A DNA stretch of 53,853 bases, taken from NCBI GenBank assembly GCA_024277655.1, contig JAJRUT010000034.1:1-53853 (forward strand), given 5' to 3'. This DNA is from Deltaproteobacteria bacterium. Its GTDB lineage: Bacteria > Desulfobacterota > Desulfobulbia > Desulfobulbales > SURF-16. A program made the position numbers and the translations under genes. This document shows, in pieces, positions 46,015 through 53,853 of the stretch; within the stretch, counting starts at the first letter, position 1; every line of letters begins with the position of its first letter. A model generated the notes under the pieces. It worked only from the letters and a program-made list of their open reading frames with translations, was not told the DNA's origin and ran no database searches.

Positions 46015-46551
46015 TTATTGTTCTTTCGCCAATTGTTGTATCTCAAAACTCTTTTTAAGAAGGGTCACTGTCTCCAAAAACAGTTCGCTGGCAAAGGGAG
46101 CAAAACGACTACAGACCATGGCATCCTCATTATTTTGAATGCCATTATCGATAAAGGTTTCACTTAAAGGGCCAAAGATGTCCTGCCCCTGCCCCTCCTG
46201 CTTCTTAAACATATTGAAGTAGAGACGCAGGCGCTCCTGAAAGATGGCCAGAATCTTCTCCTCCAACGCCTCCTCCTGTTCCTCAGAGACGGTGTCCGGT
46301 TGCGCCTCGGCAATACGGGCGACAATACGGGCAACGATGGTTTTGTGAAATTCTTCCAGTAAGGTGGCAGACTCCTCAACCTCTTCATTGTCCTGAATAA
46401 AGGCGATGGTCACCAAAAAAATACCAAATACCTCAAATTCATTCATAACAAAGGCGGCCTCACTAAACTCATCCGTATTAAAAAAGTAGATAAGCCGTGA
46501 TGCGACAAAATCGTGGGCGGCAATAAGGGGTTCAAAATCGTTTTCATTCAT
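46015..46551 (-). CDS. Acidic hypothetical protein coupled to an NSS transporter
   Basis: A 178-residue, all-helical, acidic protein with no signal or membrane segment. Its start overlaps the stop of the NSS transporter gene by 4 bp, so it is translated with it. It has a Glu-rich stretch near residues 86-97. I do not recognise a domain. A soluble partner or regulator of the transporter is one possibility, not supported beyond position. Confidence 0.6.
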   Translation of the reverse strand: MNENDFEPLIAAHDFVASRLIYFFNTDEFSEAAFVMNEFEVFGIFLVTIAFIQDNEEVEESATLLEEFHKTIVARIVARIAEAQPDTVSEEQEEALEEKILAIFQERLRLYFNMFKKQEGQGQDIFGPLSETFIDNGIQNNEDAMVCSRFAPFASELFLETVTLLKKSFEIQQLAKEQ

Positions 46552-48104
46552 ACCAGTAAATCATCCTCTTCGGGGCTGTGCTCATGTTCAAGTTTATCCT
46601 TAGCCCATGGCAGGAGGGTAAAAATCATGGCGATCATAAAACAGATTAGTAAAGCACCTCCACCATAGATAAGCAGTTGCAAGGTTGTGTATCCTTCATA
46701 ATTCTTTTTCAGGTCACCTGAAACGGAAAAGTAGACCAAAACTATTAAAATAAGCGGGGTAAAATATTTAATACTGAAATCCCATAGTTTGGATATAGAC
46801 GATCCGGTTGCATTAAGGTGGCTACGAATGGTGGAACTTTTTAAAATCCAGCCGATTAGCAGACATTCCACCAGTCCGCCGAGAATAAGACCATAATGAG
46901 TAATAAAATGATCAGCAATATCAAGTAGATAAAGACCGCCATTGGTGGTAAAGACAAGAGAACCTATAAAGCCGAGACAGCAGACGCTGGTTACGGCTTT
47001 TTTGCGGTTCAGATTGAACTTGTCGGTAAGTGAGCAGGCAAAGGCTTCAATCAGCGAGACACCGGAGGTGAGTCCGGCAATACACAGAACCAGGAAGAAC
47101 AGAACTCCAAAGAGGTTATTATAGGCTGGAAGCAGAGAGATAGCCTTGGGATATATGACAAAGGCAAGTTGTGGGCCACCCTTAATGGCCTCTGCAAAGG
47201 GCAGATTCTGGAGCTTTGCCATAAAACCGACAACCCCAAAAACCGTTAGCCCAGCAATAAGGGAGTAACAGCAGTTGAAGATACAGGTAATCAGGGCATT
47301 AACCCCAATATTGGTCTTCTTGGGGAGATAACTGGCATAGGTTATCATGATGCCAAAACCAAGGGATAGGGTGAAAAATATCTGGCCAAAGGCTGCCACC
47401 CAAACCTCACGGGCGGCAGATCGTTGCATGGGATCTGTTGCCAGAAAATTAATCTTCGTCCAGTCGGTGGCCAGATAATGATTAAAGACGGCATCCTTTG
47501 CCCCATCAAGGGTCATGGTCCACCCCACCAGGACAAGGGTAATTACAACCAGGGCCGGCATAAAAATTTTACTGGCCTTCTCAATGCCATGACTGACATC
47601 CCGAAAACAGATAAGCCAACAAAGAAACCAACAGAGGGCTGTCGACAGTACAATCTGGGGCCTGAACCCGCCAATCTCAGAGGCCGAGGCTGAGATGGAC
47701 AGAAATTCGCTAAAAAAGAAGTGTTGGGGGTCATCCCCCCAGGCAAGTGTCAGGGCATAAAACAGATAATTAAAACACCAGCCGATAATGACAGAGTAGT
47801 AAAGCATAATGCCAAACATCGCCACCACCGGCATCCACCAGCCAAGCCACTCATATTTAGTGCCTATTCGTCTAAAACTAAGGGGGGATGAGCCCTTCGC
47901 CCGGTGGCCGACCCCGTATTCGAGCAGCATAATTGGCAGACCGGCCACAATCAGGGCCACAATATAAGGCACCAGAAACGCCCCGCCACCGTACTGATGG
48001 GCCATATAACTAAAGCGCCAGACATTACCAAGACCAATGGCAGAGCCGATGGCGGCAAGAAGAAAACCAATGTTTGATTGCCATTCTCCACGCTGTGTCC
48101 CCAT
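46548..48104 (-). CDS. Neurotransmitter:sodium symporter (NSS/SNF) family transporter
   Basis: A 518-residue membrane protein with about 12 segments. The first segment carries NIGFLLAAIGSAIGLGNVWRF, the Na+ and substrate site of LeuT-like carriers, followed by YGGGAFLVPY. It likely imports an amino acid with Na+. It forms a coupled pair with the downstream acidic protein. Confidence 0.93.
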   Translation of the reverse strand: MGTQRGEWQSNIGFLLAAIGSAIGLGNVWRFSYMAHQYGGGAFLVPYIVALIVAGLPIMLLEYGVGHRAKGSSPLSFRRIGTKYEWLGWWMPVVAMFGIMLYYSVIIGWCFNYLFYALTLAWGDDPQHFFFSEFLSISASASEIGGFRPQIVLSTALCWFLCWLICFRDVSHGIEKASKIFMPALVVITLVLVGWTMTLDGAKDAVFNHYLATDWTKINFLATDPMQRSAAREVWVAAFGQIFFTLSLGFGIMITYASYLPKKTNIGVNALITCIFNCCYSLIAGLTVFGVVGFMAKLQNLPFAEAIKGGPQLAFVIYPKAISLLPAYNNLFGVLFFLVLCIAGLTSGVSLIEAFACSLTDKFNLNRKKAVTSVCCLGFIGSLVFTTNGGLYLLDIADHFITHYGLILGGLVECLLIGWILKSSTIRSHLNATGSSISKLWDFSIKYFTPLILIVLVYFSVSGDLKKNYEGYTTLQLLIYGGGALLICFMIAMIFTLLPWAKDKLEHEHSPEEDDLLV

Positions 48105-48302
48105 CCTGTCTCCTCTTTATGATAAATTTGCACTGGTTTAATAGATGTTTTTAATGCCTACCATTTACTCTGACCTTATTACACCATTCCACTGGAGAAA
48201 TGCACTTTTTTATTAAGACAGGTGTCTCTGTTTATTGTAAGCTACCCTTCTGTTATCAAATGAAATATTTTGTAAAATAAGAAGATTTAAAGGTGGTAGC
48301 CC

Positions 48303-49343
48303 ATGGCCGCAAAAACAATTCCTGTCGAACAAGCAATTGGTATGGTTCTTCCCCATGATATGACTGAAGTCAGAACTACTCCAAAGGAGGGGGACTCCTT
48401 CAAAGGGGTTGCTTTTAGAAAGGGTCATATTATCCGTAGAGAGGATATTGACCACTTAAAAAGGCTTGGCAAGGATCATATTTACGTTCTCAGCCTGGAG
48501 GATGATGAGGTCCATGAAAATGAGGCCGCGAGGATTCTGGCCAAGGCTCTTGCGGGTGAAGGGGTTGAGGTTAAGGGGCAGCCCACCGAAGGGAAGTTGA
48601 CCCTTACGGCAGCCCGTGATGGTTTGCTAAAGATTAATATTGGCCAACTATACAGCTTAAACCTCCTGGGGGATGTGATGTGTTCTACTCTGCACAATAA
48701 CACCCCGGTCACCAAGGGAACTAAGGTGGCCGCCACCCGTCTTATTACCTTGACGGCAAAGCGCAATATCGTTGATAATGCAGCAAAAATTTGTCCTGCC
48801 GAGGGCATCGTCAGTGTAACAGCCTTAAACCAGGCCAAAGCTGGCCTCATTATTACCGGTAATGAGGTGTTTGAGGGGCGAATTCAGGATAAGTTTGAAC
48901 CGGTTTTACGCCGGAAACTGGCAGGAATCGGTTCATCTGTGGTGCGGGTTGCCTTTGCCCCTGATGACATTGATCAGATTGCCGCTGAGATACAACAATG
49001 TCTTGATGCTGGTGCTGATCTTATTATTACAAGTGGCGGCATGTCCGTTGACCCTGATGATGTCACCCGGATGGGAATTGCCAAAGCCGGGGCAAGGGAT
49101 ACGGTGTATGGTAGTCCAGTATTGCCTGGGGCCATGTTTCTTGTGGGGTATATTGGTGATGTGCCTGTTATGGGTCTGCCAGCCTGTGGCATGTTTCACA
49201 AAATCACCATCTTTGACATTCTTCTACCGCGGGTTCTTGCCGGGGAAGCCATCACTAGAGCCGATATTGCCCGGATGGGCCATGGGGGATTATGTTCAAA
49301 CTGCACAGTTTGCTCTTATCCGGTCTGTCATTTCGGCAAATAG
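48303..49343 (+). CDS. Molybdopterin-binding protein (MoaB/MogA-like domain) with Cys-rich tail
   Basis: A 346-residue protein. The central domain (about 178-315) has the molybdopterin-binding pattern GLIITGNEVFEGRIQDKF and ITSGGMSVDPDD of the MoaB/MogA/MoeA fold. The C-terminus ends in CSNCTVCSYPVCHFGK (Cys331, 334, 337, 342), which could bind a FeS cluster or metal. It is probably linked to molybdenum or tungsten cofactor handling, which the upstream formate dehydrogenase needs. The exact reaction is unknown. Confidence 0.8.
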   Translation: MAAKTIPVEQAIGMVLPHDMTEVRTTPKEGDSFKGVAFRKGHIIRREDIDHLKRLGKDHIYVLSLEDDEVHENEAARILAKALAGEGVEVKGQPTEGKLTLTAARDGLLKINIGQLYSLNLLGDVMCSTLHNNTPVTKGTKVAATRLITLTAKRNIVDNAAKICPAEGIVSVTALNQAKAGLIITGNEVFEGRIQDKFEPVLRRKLAGIGSSVVRVAFAPDDIDQIAAEIQQCLDAGADLIITSGGMSVDPDDVTRMGIAKAGARDTVYGSPVLPGAMFLVGYIGDVPVMGLPACGMFHKITIFDILLPRVLAGEAITRADIARMGHGGLCSNCTVCSYPVCHFGK

Positions 49344-49399
49344 CTCAATGTGAGAATTGGCTGTTTGGTGTTAGGCAGATTTTTTAGCAAAAGATGGAT

Positions 49400-49624
49400 T
49401 TATTGACCTCTTTTGCCAAAGAAAACAACTCCCTTGGCCAGAAGCAGAAGCCATGGCGTCCCATGCATCATAAGGTCAAACCAATCAAGAGGACTGGTCA
49501 GATCTCCCCGACTGAGGAGAATAAGTTTCTCATAAAGATGAGGCGGGGTAAAGGGAGCAAGGCCAAGGGTTAAGGCTACAATAATGATAAGTGACAGATC
49601 AAGTTTGGCCAGAAGTTTTACCAT
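49400..49624 (-). CDS. Small two-segment membrane protein
   Basis: It has 74 residues with two hydrophobic segments (about 10-28 and 53-70) around LILLSRGDLTSPLDWFDLMMHGTPW. Similar small proteins in other proteobacteria are often labelled RND transporter, without a proven role. The start overlaps the deacetylase stop (TAATG). Confidence 0.65.
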   Translation of the reverse strand: MVKLLAKLDLSLIIIVALTLGLAPFTPPHLYEKLILLSRGDLTSPLDWFDLMMHGTPWLLLLAKGVVFFGKRGQ

Positions 49625-50691
49625 TAGTCTTTACCTGCCCTCTCCCCTTCTGGGTGAATAAGAATCCATGTCCGTCTGGCAAGTTTGCCGGAGGCTTTAT
49701 GGCGTCCGCTTACCACAACCCTTGTTGTGGGTTGGACAAGTGATTTGTTTAGCTCCACGGTCAAAACATCATCCTTCAACACTGCCTGATGCCAGCCAAC
49801 GCCACTGAGCCAAATCCCAAAGGTGCCAGCGACATAATCCTCAGGATGACTGATGGTAGCCGTAATTTTTTTAATCAGGGGATCTTTCAGAATAGAGGGT
49901 GGAGGAGAGTAGTTGCTGATGGGTAAGTCGGTAAAATCAAGGGATTTTACAAAGAAATCAAGGGTTGCCCACTCATTGCCAAGAATAGGTTGCCGGGGAA
50001 CCATAAAAAGATCCGTAGCCCCACCCACAGCACCAGGATCCTGAGTCATAACAGCCTCATACCCCTGATTGCGCAATTCCGTGAGCACCAGGTCATTGTA
50101 CACACCGTAGGGCAGTGCAAAGAAACGTGGTGCCTCACCAAGTTCTCTGGTGAGGATCTTCTTCGACTTGCTTATATCATCATTTATCCAGGTCTGATAG
50201 GCCAGAGTGGAAACCCCCTTAGGCTGCCAGCCTAAGTGCTTATGACCATAACCGTGATCCTGAATATCAACACCAAACTCCTTAAGTTCCCGAAGTTGAG
50301 TCCATGTCATATAATCACCATAGCCGTCATTAACGCCACGGGTGTAGACAAAGATCGTAAAGGGAAAACCATAACGCTTGAGAACTGGCCAACCATTCTC
50401 ATACACCGACTGGTAGGCATCATCAATGGTGATAACCGCAGTCTTTGCCGGAAGCACGGTGCCCTGTTTCACCAGTTTAAGTAACTCACTCAAACTGATC
50501 ACATTGTAGTTATGGGTACTAAGATAATCCATCTGCTGGACAAAGGCTTCAACTGAGACATTTGTAGTTGGCAACCTGTCATCACCAAAACGATGATAGA
50601 TAAAGACTGTTACGTTATTAGCCCCATAGACAAGGCCACTGACAAGGAGAAAAGAAATAAAGGCGACAACAATAAAGGCATTTTTAGGCAT
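49624..50691 (-). CDS. Exported polysaccharide deacetylase (CE4)
   Basis: A 355-residue protein with an N-terminal signal or anchor (about 5-23). The NodB domain has ITIDDAY (metal and catalytic Asp), DHGYGHKHL (metal His pair) and LPYGVYND. The extra C-terminal beta-rich domain (about 260-350) resembles that of PgaB-like or other exported deacetylases. It may remove acetyl groups from an exopolysaccharide or peptidoglycan; the substrate is unknown. Confidence 0.88.
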   Translation of the reverse strand: MPKNAFIVVAFISFLLVSGLVYGANNVTVFIYHRFGDDRLPTTNVSVEAFVQQMDYLSTHNYNVISLSELLKLVKQGTVLPAKTAVITIDDAYQSVYENGWPVLKRYGFPFTIFVYTRGVNDGYGDYMTWTQLRELKEFGVDIQDHGYGHKHLGWQPKGVSTLAYQTWINDDISKSKKILTRELGEAPRFFALPYGVYNDLVLTELRNQGYEAVMTQDPGAVGGATDLFMVPRQPILGNEWATLDFFVKSLDFTDLPISNYSPPPSILKDPLIKKITATISHPEDYVAGTFGIWLSGVGWHQAVLKDDVLTVELNKSLVQPTTRVVVSGRHKASGKLARRTWILIHPEGERAGKD

Positions 50692-50696
50692 GGTAA

Positions 50697-51755
50697 TTAT
50701 TTTTTACTTAGGATGATAAGCTGGGTTCTGTTTTGATCCTGGAGTTGCACCGTATCAAACTTTTTAAGACTATTGTATTTAATAATCCGATTAACTTGAG
50801 AAACATACTCTTTTCTTCTTTCCGAGTAATAAATAAGCCCTTTACTCAAGAGGGTAGGATCCTGCGTGGACAGCCGTATCTTCCTAAACTTACTGTACAG
50901 CCTATGAGAGTTCAAGGTAAGGATATAGGCATGAACAGAGTCCAGGATGGTATTATAGGAGGCCACGCGGTAGGTTGATTTACCCGTCACCCCCTGGGGA
51001 GTAATACCCGTCTCGCCATAGGTTCGGAGGCCAAATAAATTATTACCTTCCTTGGCAAAGCGTGATGTGCCCCATGATGATTCAAGGGCGGCCTGGGCCA
51101 TTACAAGACTGACCGGGACCCGGCGCATTCTTTTCTTCAAGGCCTTGATATCGGTGGCATTATACCTGTCCTCAAGACTAACAAGCCACATCTCATCATC
51201 CTCACTCAAGATATCCTGCCAGCCAACAGGAATAGAATCCAGCCTGAAGTTGCCCGGCAAAGCCCCGGATGAGGCCAGGATGTCAAAGAGGCGCAACCGT
51301 TCACGATCAATTTCACGGTTGGCCGTAAGGGCAATGGGAAGCAGACTGTGGAGAAAGATCTTCTTCTTGTCATCAATAGCTAGAGAACTCAAATTTTCAG
51401 GGAAGGCCGAAATAACCAGGGGGGTGATGACATCATTGGCATCAATATTCCAAAGGTCATTATCAAGGAGCATTGCTTTAAGGGCATCACCGGTTAGTTG
51501 CGGTTGAATTGTCTTGGCAATCATCACAGGTTCGACCTTGGCAATCTGGGCCTCGACAGTGGCAACCGGGGTTTTATAGCCACCAAAGGTAAAGACAAGG
51601 GTCAACGTCATAAGGCAAAGACCGGCGACAGTGCAGGAAATCGTGATAATATACGAGATAAGGGCAAGCTGGGTGTCAGTGAAGTTGTCAGGTGTGTAGG
51701 GAGTCATAGGGGCATTTGGTTTTATTTCTTTAAAAAAACTTTTGTTGCCGGACAT
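50697..51755 (-). CDS. Bax-like glucosaminidase, membrane-anchored
   Basis: The C-terminal domain has AQAALESSWGTSRFAKEGNNLFGLRTYG, the GH73-type glucosaminidase motif with the catalytic Glu, as in the E. coli Bax protein. One membrane segment lies near the N-terminus (ISYIITISCTVAGLCLMTL). The start is uncertain: ATG at 51755 is used, ATG at 51707 or TTG at 51824 are alternatives, and none has a strong ribosome binding site. It likely hydrolyses peptidoglycan. It is 5 bp upstream of the deacetylase, so the two envelope enzymes may be co-transcribed. Confidence 0.85.
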   Translation of the reverse strand: MSGNKSFFKEIKPNAPMTPYTPDNFTDTQLALISYIITISCTVAGLCLMTLTLVFTFGGYKTPVATVEAQIAKVEPVMIAKTIQPQLTGDALKAMLLDNDLWNIDANDVITPLVISAFPENLSSLAIDDKKKIFLHSLLPIALTANREIDRERLRLFDILASSGALPGNFRLDSIPVGWQDILSEDDEMWLVSLEDRYNATDIKALKKRMRRVPVSLVMAQAALESSWGTSRFAKEGNNLFGLRTYGETGITPQGVTGKSTYRVASYNTILDSVHAYILTLNSHRLYSKFRKIRLSTQDPTLLSKGLIYYSERRKEYVSQVNRIIKYNSLKKFDTVQLQDQNRTQLIILSKK

Positions 51756-51839
51756 ATAAAAAGATTTTATATCGAAAAGGTGTTGTATTTCCAGTAAGAA
51801 ATTAAAGTTTCCAGTTAAACTCAAAAAAAAGGCCCGAAA

Positions 51840-52415
51840 ATGAAATCACCCATGCTTCTCCTGCTTGCCGTTGTGAGCTTTTTTACCTTTGCCCCCCTGT
51901 CGTCACATGCTGCCGAACCCCTTATCATTATGGAGACATCGAAAGGGACCATAACTATTGAGCTCTACGATGACCGCGCACCTGTTAGTTGCGAAAATTT
52001 CCGTAAGTACGTGCAGGATGGTTTTTATGATGGCCTTATCTTCCACCGGGTTATCCCCGGTTTTATGATTCAGGGCGGTGGCTTTGAGCCTGGAATGAAA
52101 AAGAGAAAGACCAGAAAGCCTATCTTTAATGAGGCGGACAACGGCTTAAAGAATCGCCGTGGCACCCTGTCCATGGCACGTACGGCATCTGTTAATAGCG
52201 CCACGGGCCAATTTTTTCTCAACGTTAATGATAATAGATCCCTTGATCACCGGGGAATGACCCAGAGTGGCTATGGCTACGCTGTTTTTGGTCGGGTCGT
52301 TGAGGGGATGGATGTTGCCGATGCGATCGTCAGCGTCCCCAGGGGTCAGCGGGGTATGTACGGCGATGTGCCGGATGAAGATGTATTAATTATAAAGGCT
52401 TATGAGAAGAAATAG
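51840..52415 (+). CDS. ppiA: Periplasmic peptidyl-prolyl cis-trans isomerase (cyclophilin)
   Basis: It has 191 residues with a signal peptide (hydrophobic 5-20, likely cut after SSHAA near 25) and a complete cyclophilin domain: IFHRVIPGFMIQGGGF and ATGQFFLNV contain the active-site Arg, Phe and Gln residues. It helps fold exported proteins. It is transcribed away from the Bax-like gene. Confidence 0.94.
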   Translation: MKSPMLLLLAVVSFFTFAPLSSHAAEPLIIMETSKGTITIELYDDRAPVSCENFRKYVQDGFYDGLIFHRVIPGFMIQGGGFEPGMKKRKTRKPIFNEADNGLKNRRGTLSMARTASVNSATGQFFLNVNDNRSLDHRGMTQSGYGYAVFGRVVEGMDVADAIVSVPRGQRGMYGDVPDEDVLIIKAYEKK

Positions 52416-52420
52416 TCCCC

Positions 52421-53104
52421 TTACTTTACGCCCCAATGGACGGCGATGGTGCCGCACATAAACTTTTTAAATTCTACGTTATTGAAACCAGCATCGGTAA
52501 AGGCTGTGGCCAGATCATCAGCCTTGTAGAAATCCATGGTTGAACCGGTGAGGTAGCTGTAAGCTGCCTCATCACTGGCAATCATTCGCCCTAAGATAGG
52601 AATACCATAGCGAAGATAGGCCGTTATAAAGGGATAGAGTACGTTTTTTGCGGGGGGGGTGGTATCAAGGCTGACAATGGTTCCACCCGGTTTCAGCACC
52701 CGGTGGATCTCGGTTAAGACCTGCGGGACATTATCCACATTACGCAGGAGATAGCCGAATGTTACACCCTCAAAGGTATTATCTGCAAAGGGCAGCTGGT
52801 TTGCGTCACAGGCCTGCCAATCTATAGAAGTGTCGGCAAAACGTTTTTGGGCAAACTGGAGCATATTCTGGGAAAAATCACCGCCGGTAACATAGGCCCG
52901 TGGGTACTCTTTCTTTAAAAGTGCGGCAATATCCCCTGTACCGGTAGCCAGGTCAAGCAGACGGCCCTCCCCAGGCATGGAGATGCGACTCACCACAAAC
53001 CGTCGCCAACGTTGATCCTGGCCCATGGTCATCACCCGGTTCATCAAATCATACTCACCGGCAATGGCATCAAACATCTTTTGTACTGCAACAGCTTTAC
53101 TCAC
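52421..53104 (-). CDS. menG/ubiE: Demethylmenaquinone/ubiquinone methyltransferase
   Basis: A class I SAM methyltransferase of 227 residues with FDAIAGEYDLMNRVMTMGQDQRWR, the SAM motif LDLATGTGDIA and FGYLLRNVDN typical of UbiE/MenG. In an anaerobe it makes menaquinone for membrane electron transport. It starts with GTG (53104), 3 bp after the parC-like stop. Confidence 0.94.
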   Translation of the reverse strand: MSKAVAVQKMFDAIAGEYDLMNRVMTMGQDQRWRRFVVSRISMPGEGRLLDLATGTGDIAALLKKEYPRAYVTGGDFSQNMLQFAQKRFADTSIDWQACDANQLPFADNTFEGVTFGYLLRNVDNVPQVLTEIHRVLKPGGTIVSLDTTPPAKNVLYPFITAYLRYGIPILGRMIASDEAAYSYLTGSTMDFYKADDLATAFTDAGFNNVEFKKFMCGTIAVHWGVK

Positions 53105-53107
53105 GCC

Positions 53108-53853
53108 TTATTCCGCCTCTTTCTGCTCCGCGCTATCGCTAAAAAGCGCAGCCGGTTTGGGTTCATCGTCATTAGGGGTTTCAGAGTTCTTGACATCCAA
53201 GACCCTAATCCGGGTTACCGGTCTGCTATTTGAAACCCGTTTGCCTTTCGCTCCTGCGGCCTTCACCAGAAAGTCATTAAATACCACATCTTCAAAATTA
53301 CTTTTGGCTCTCTTATTCGGGGTATAATAGACCCGAATTTGTTCACTGGGATCAAGGCTCAGGTGCTGAATAAAGGAACGTTTATGGGAGTCAAAGAGCT
53401 GATACTCTTTGTCCATGATGAATTTAGGCATTTTAAAGCGCTTGATGTAGGAAAGATTTTGACTGCCGTTCCTGTAGATCACATTAAACAGAAGATCCTT
53501 CTTGACCTTGCCCATCCAAATTAGTTCAGAGTCCAGAAAAAGCTTGTCGACAATGGGGACAACCTTATAGATCCCATTCTTAAAGATCAGCAGAATCTTG
53601 TCATACTCAGAACAGTTAAAACTAAAACCCTCATCACCCTTAACCTGATGGCCCATAAACCCCGTTGTTGCCTGATAACCAATGGTAAGGTTTGAAATGG
53701 CAACTCGCCTGGCCTTAACCTCTCTAAAGGTGGATAGTTCGGTTTTACGGGGGTAGTCCTTGGCGTATTTCGTCAGCAGGCCATCAATATAGTTAATGGT
53801 GAAGAGTACCATATCCTGTAAATGCTGGTTAATCTCTTTGATTTTCTTTCGTA
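53108..53853 (-). CDS. parC: DNA topoisomerase IV subunit A-like protein, C-terminal part
   Basis: The open frame enters from the right window edge (RKKIKEINQHLQDM precedes the first in-window ATG at 53812), so the N-terminal catalytic tyrosine domain is outside. The visible part has the RKTELSTFREV, KARRVAISNLTIGYQ and CSEYDKILLIFKNGIYKVV segments of the GyrA/ParC C-terminal region, matching the ParC type of Bacteroidetes and Desulfobacterota. The extreme C-terminus is charged and low in complexity. Assignment is by remembered likeness. Confidence 0.75.
   Translation of the reverse strand, partial: RKKIKEINQHLQDMVLFTINYIDGLLTKYAKDYPRKTELSTFREVKARRVAISNLTIGYQATTGFMGHQVKGDEGFSFNCSEYDKILLIFKNGIYKVVPIVDKLFLDSELIWMGKVKKDLLFNVIYRNGSQNLSYIKRFKMPKFIMDKEYQLFDSHKRSFIQHLSLDPSEQIRVYYTPNKRAKSNFEDVVFNDFLVKAAGAKGKRVSNSRPVTRIRVLDVKNSETPNDDEPKPAALFSDSAEQKEAE

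Overview
This window looks like a chromosomal segment of an anaerobic sulfur-metabolising bacterium of the Desulfobacterota, most likely Desulfobulbales. That placement is an inference from gene content (bacterial-type carbon monoxide dehydrogenase/acetyl-CoA synthase, selenium-containing HdrA and MvhD proteins, a formate dehydrogenase fused to a GltD-like flavoprotein, a DUF4911-like protein next to miaB) and from the moderate GC content. No rRNA or taxonomic marker gene is present to settle it.

Region 1 (1-16030, all + strand) is a Wood-Ljungdahl carbon-fixation cluster. It holds the end of the CO dehydrogenase catalytic subunit, a MetF-AcsD fusion (methylenetetrahydrofolate reductase joined to the small corrinoid protein subunit), acsB (acetyl-CoA synthase), acsC (large corrinoid protein subunit), a 1368-residue formate dehydrogenase carrying an N-terminal [2Fe-2S]/GltD-type module, a 1025-residue double-module HdrA, and an MvhD-like protein. 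The last three each contain an in-frame TGA at a position where the family has Cys or Sec. Each TGA is followed by a hairpin that could act as a bacterial SECIS, so they are read as three consecutive selenoproteins. HdrB, HdrC, MetV, AcsE, hydrogenase subunits and the selenocysteine machinery are not in the window. The module may connect formate, NAD(P)H, ferredoxin and possibly methylene-THF by flavin-based electron bifurcation. Every gap over 100 bp in this cluster contains a palindromic element.

Region 2 (16116-24890) is mostly - strand: a di-haem cytochrome c peroxidase behind an 18-bp perfect palindrome, ilvC divergent from its regulator ilvY, an orphan fetB-type permease with a small membrane protein, rlmN, a short acidic unknown protein, a radical SAM protein and serC. 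Region 3 (25030-31780) holds miaA-recJ, purB, a DUF4911-like protein with miaB, and a PHP-domain protein. Region 4 (31773-35125, - strand) holds a ComEA-like protein, cimA and lysC. Together cimA, leuB and ilvC show isoleucine and leucine synthesis from pyruvate and acetyl-CoA, which fits a cell that makes acetyl-CoA from C1 units.

Region 5 (35481-53853) is ordinary housekeeping and envelope content: an M23 peptidase with trmL and an SH3/coiled-coil membrane protein, a response regulator with TPRs, an AgcS symporter with leuB, trmJ, a large TPR-like membrane protein, lpxB, an NSS transporter with a small acidic partner, a molybdopterin-binding protein with a Cys-rich tail, a polysaccharide deacetylase, a Bax-like glucosaminidase, a periplasmic cyclophilin, menG/ubiE and the end of a ParC-like topoisomerase subunit. 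I saw no tRNA, rRNA, CRISPR array, transposase or integrase.
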